The translations under genes and the position numbers were made by a program. 5,566 nucleotides of DNA, from contig SLKL01000123.1 of NCBI GenBank assembly GCA_007134625.1, positions 1 through 5,566 of the forward strand, in the 5' to 3' direction. This document shows positions 5,516 through 5,566 of this stretch, in pieces. The stretch comes from Saprospiraceae bacterium (GTDB lineage: Bacteria > Bacteroidota > Bacteroidia > Chitinophagales > Saprospiraceae). The stretch's first letter is position 1. Every line of letters starts with the position of its first letter. Below the pieces are notes generated by a model that saw nothing but the letters and a program-made list of their open reading frames with translations, was not told the DNA's origin and made no database searches.

Positions 5516-5566
5516 AGTGGCAATTCAGCACTGATGATAAAATCAATTTCATTCATTAATCACATC

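Overview
The window looks like ordinary chromosome from a Bacteroidota bacterium, probably close to Cytophagales. The DNA is AT-rich. Start codons have A-rich upstream stretches instead of Shine-Dalgarno sequences. Two intergenic sites match the Bacteroidota promoter form (TTTG, 18-20 nt, TAnnTTTG). The tRNA does not encode its CCA tail. The protein families (RF3, mitochondrial-type thiolase, baeRF-like protein, TIGR01777 epimerase, S23-like four-helix protein) fit this placement, but no marker fixes genus or species.

Layout, left to right. Positions 1-1188 (+) hold the C-terminal three quarters of peptide chain release factor 3 (prfC), cut by the window edge. After an 86-nt gap with a small hairpin comes a complete acetyl-CoA C-acetyltransferase (1275-2453, +). 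A strong symmetrical terminator (2463-2496) separates it from a convergent gene (2528-3598, -). That gene encodes a bacterial homologue of the archaeal/eukaryotic release factor eRF1/Pelota (baeRF group, related to the ribosome hibernation factor Balon). The 416-nt gap 3599-4014 is not empty. It has a promoter for the baeRF-like gene, a minus-strand terminator-like hairpin, and a near-consensus plus-strand promoter reading into a 57-codon open frame (3837-4010) that matches no family I recognise. A TIGR01777-family SDR protein follows (4015-4935, -). Then come a tRNA-Pro(GGG) with its own 3' terminator (5015-5131, -) and, 12 nt upstream of the tRNA, an S23-like four-helix-bundle gene (5144-5515, -).

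There is no mobile element, CRISPR array, defence island or obvious horizontally acquired block. The loose theme is translation: RF3, a candidate ribosome-binding eRF1-like protein, tRNA-Pro, and a protein family first known from ORFs inside 23S rRNA genes. The thiolase and the SDR protein are metabolic and not obviously linked to it. The items most worth following are the baeRF-like protein, the promoter-driven small transcript at 3771-4010 with possible antisense overlap by the SDR gene's 3' UTR, and the likely co-transcription of the four-helix gene with tRNA-Pro.
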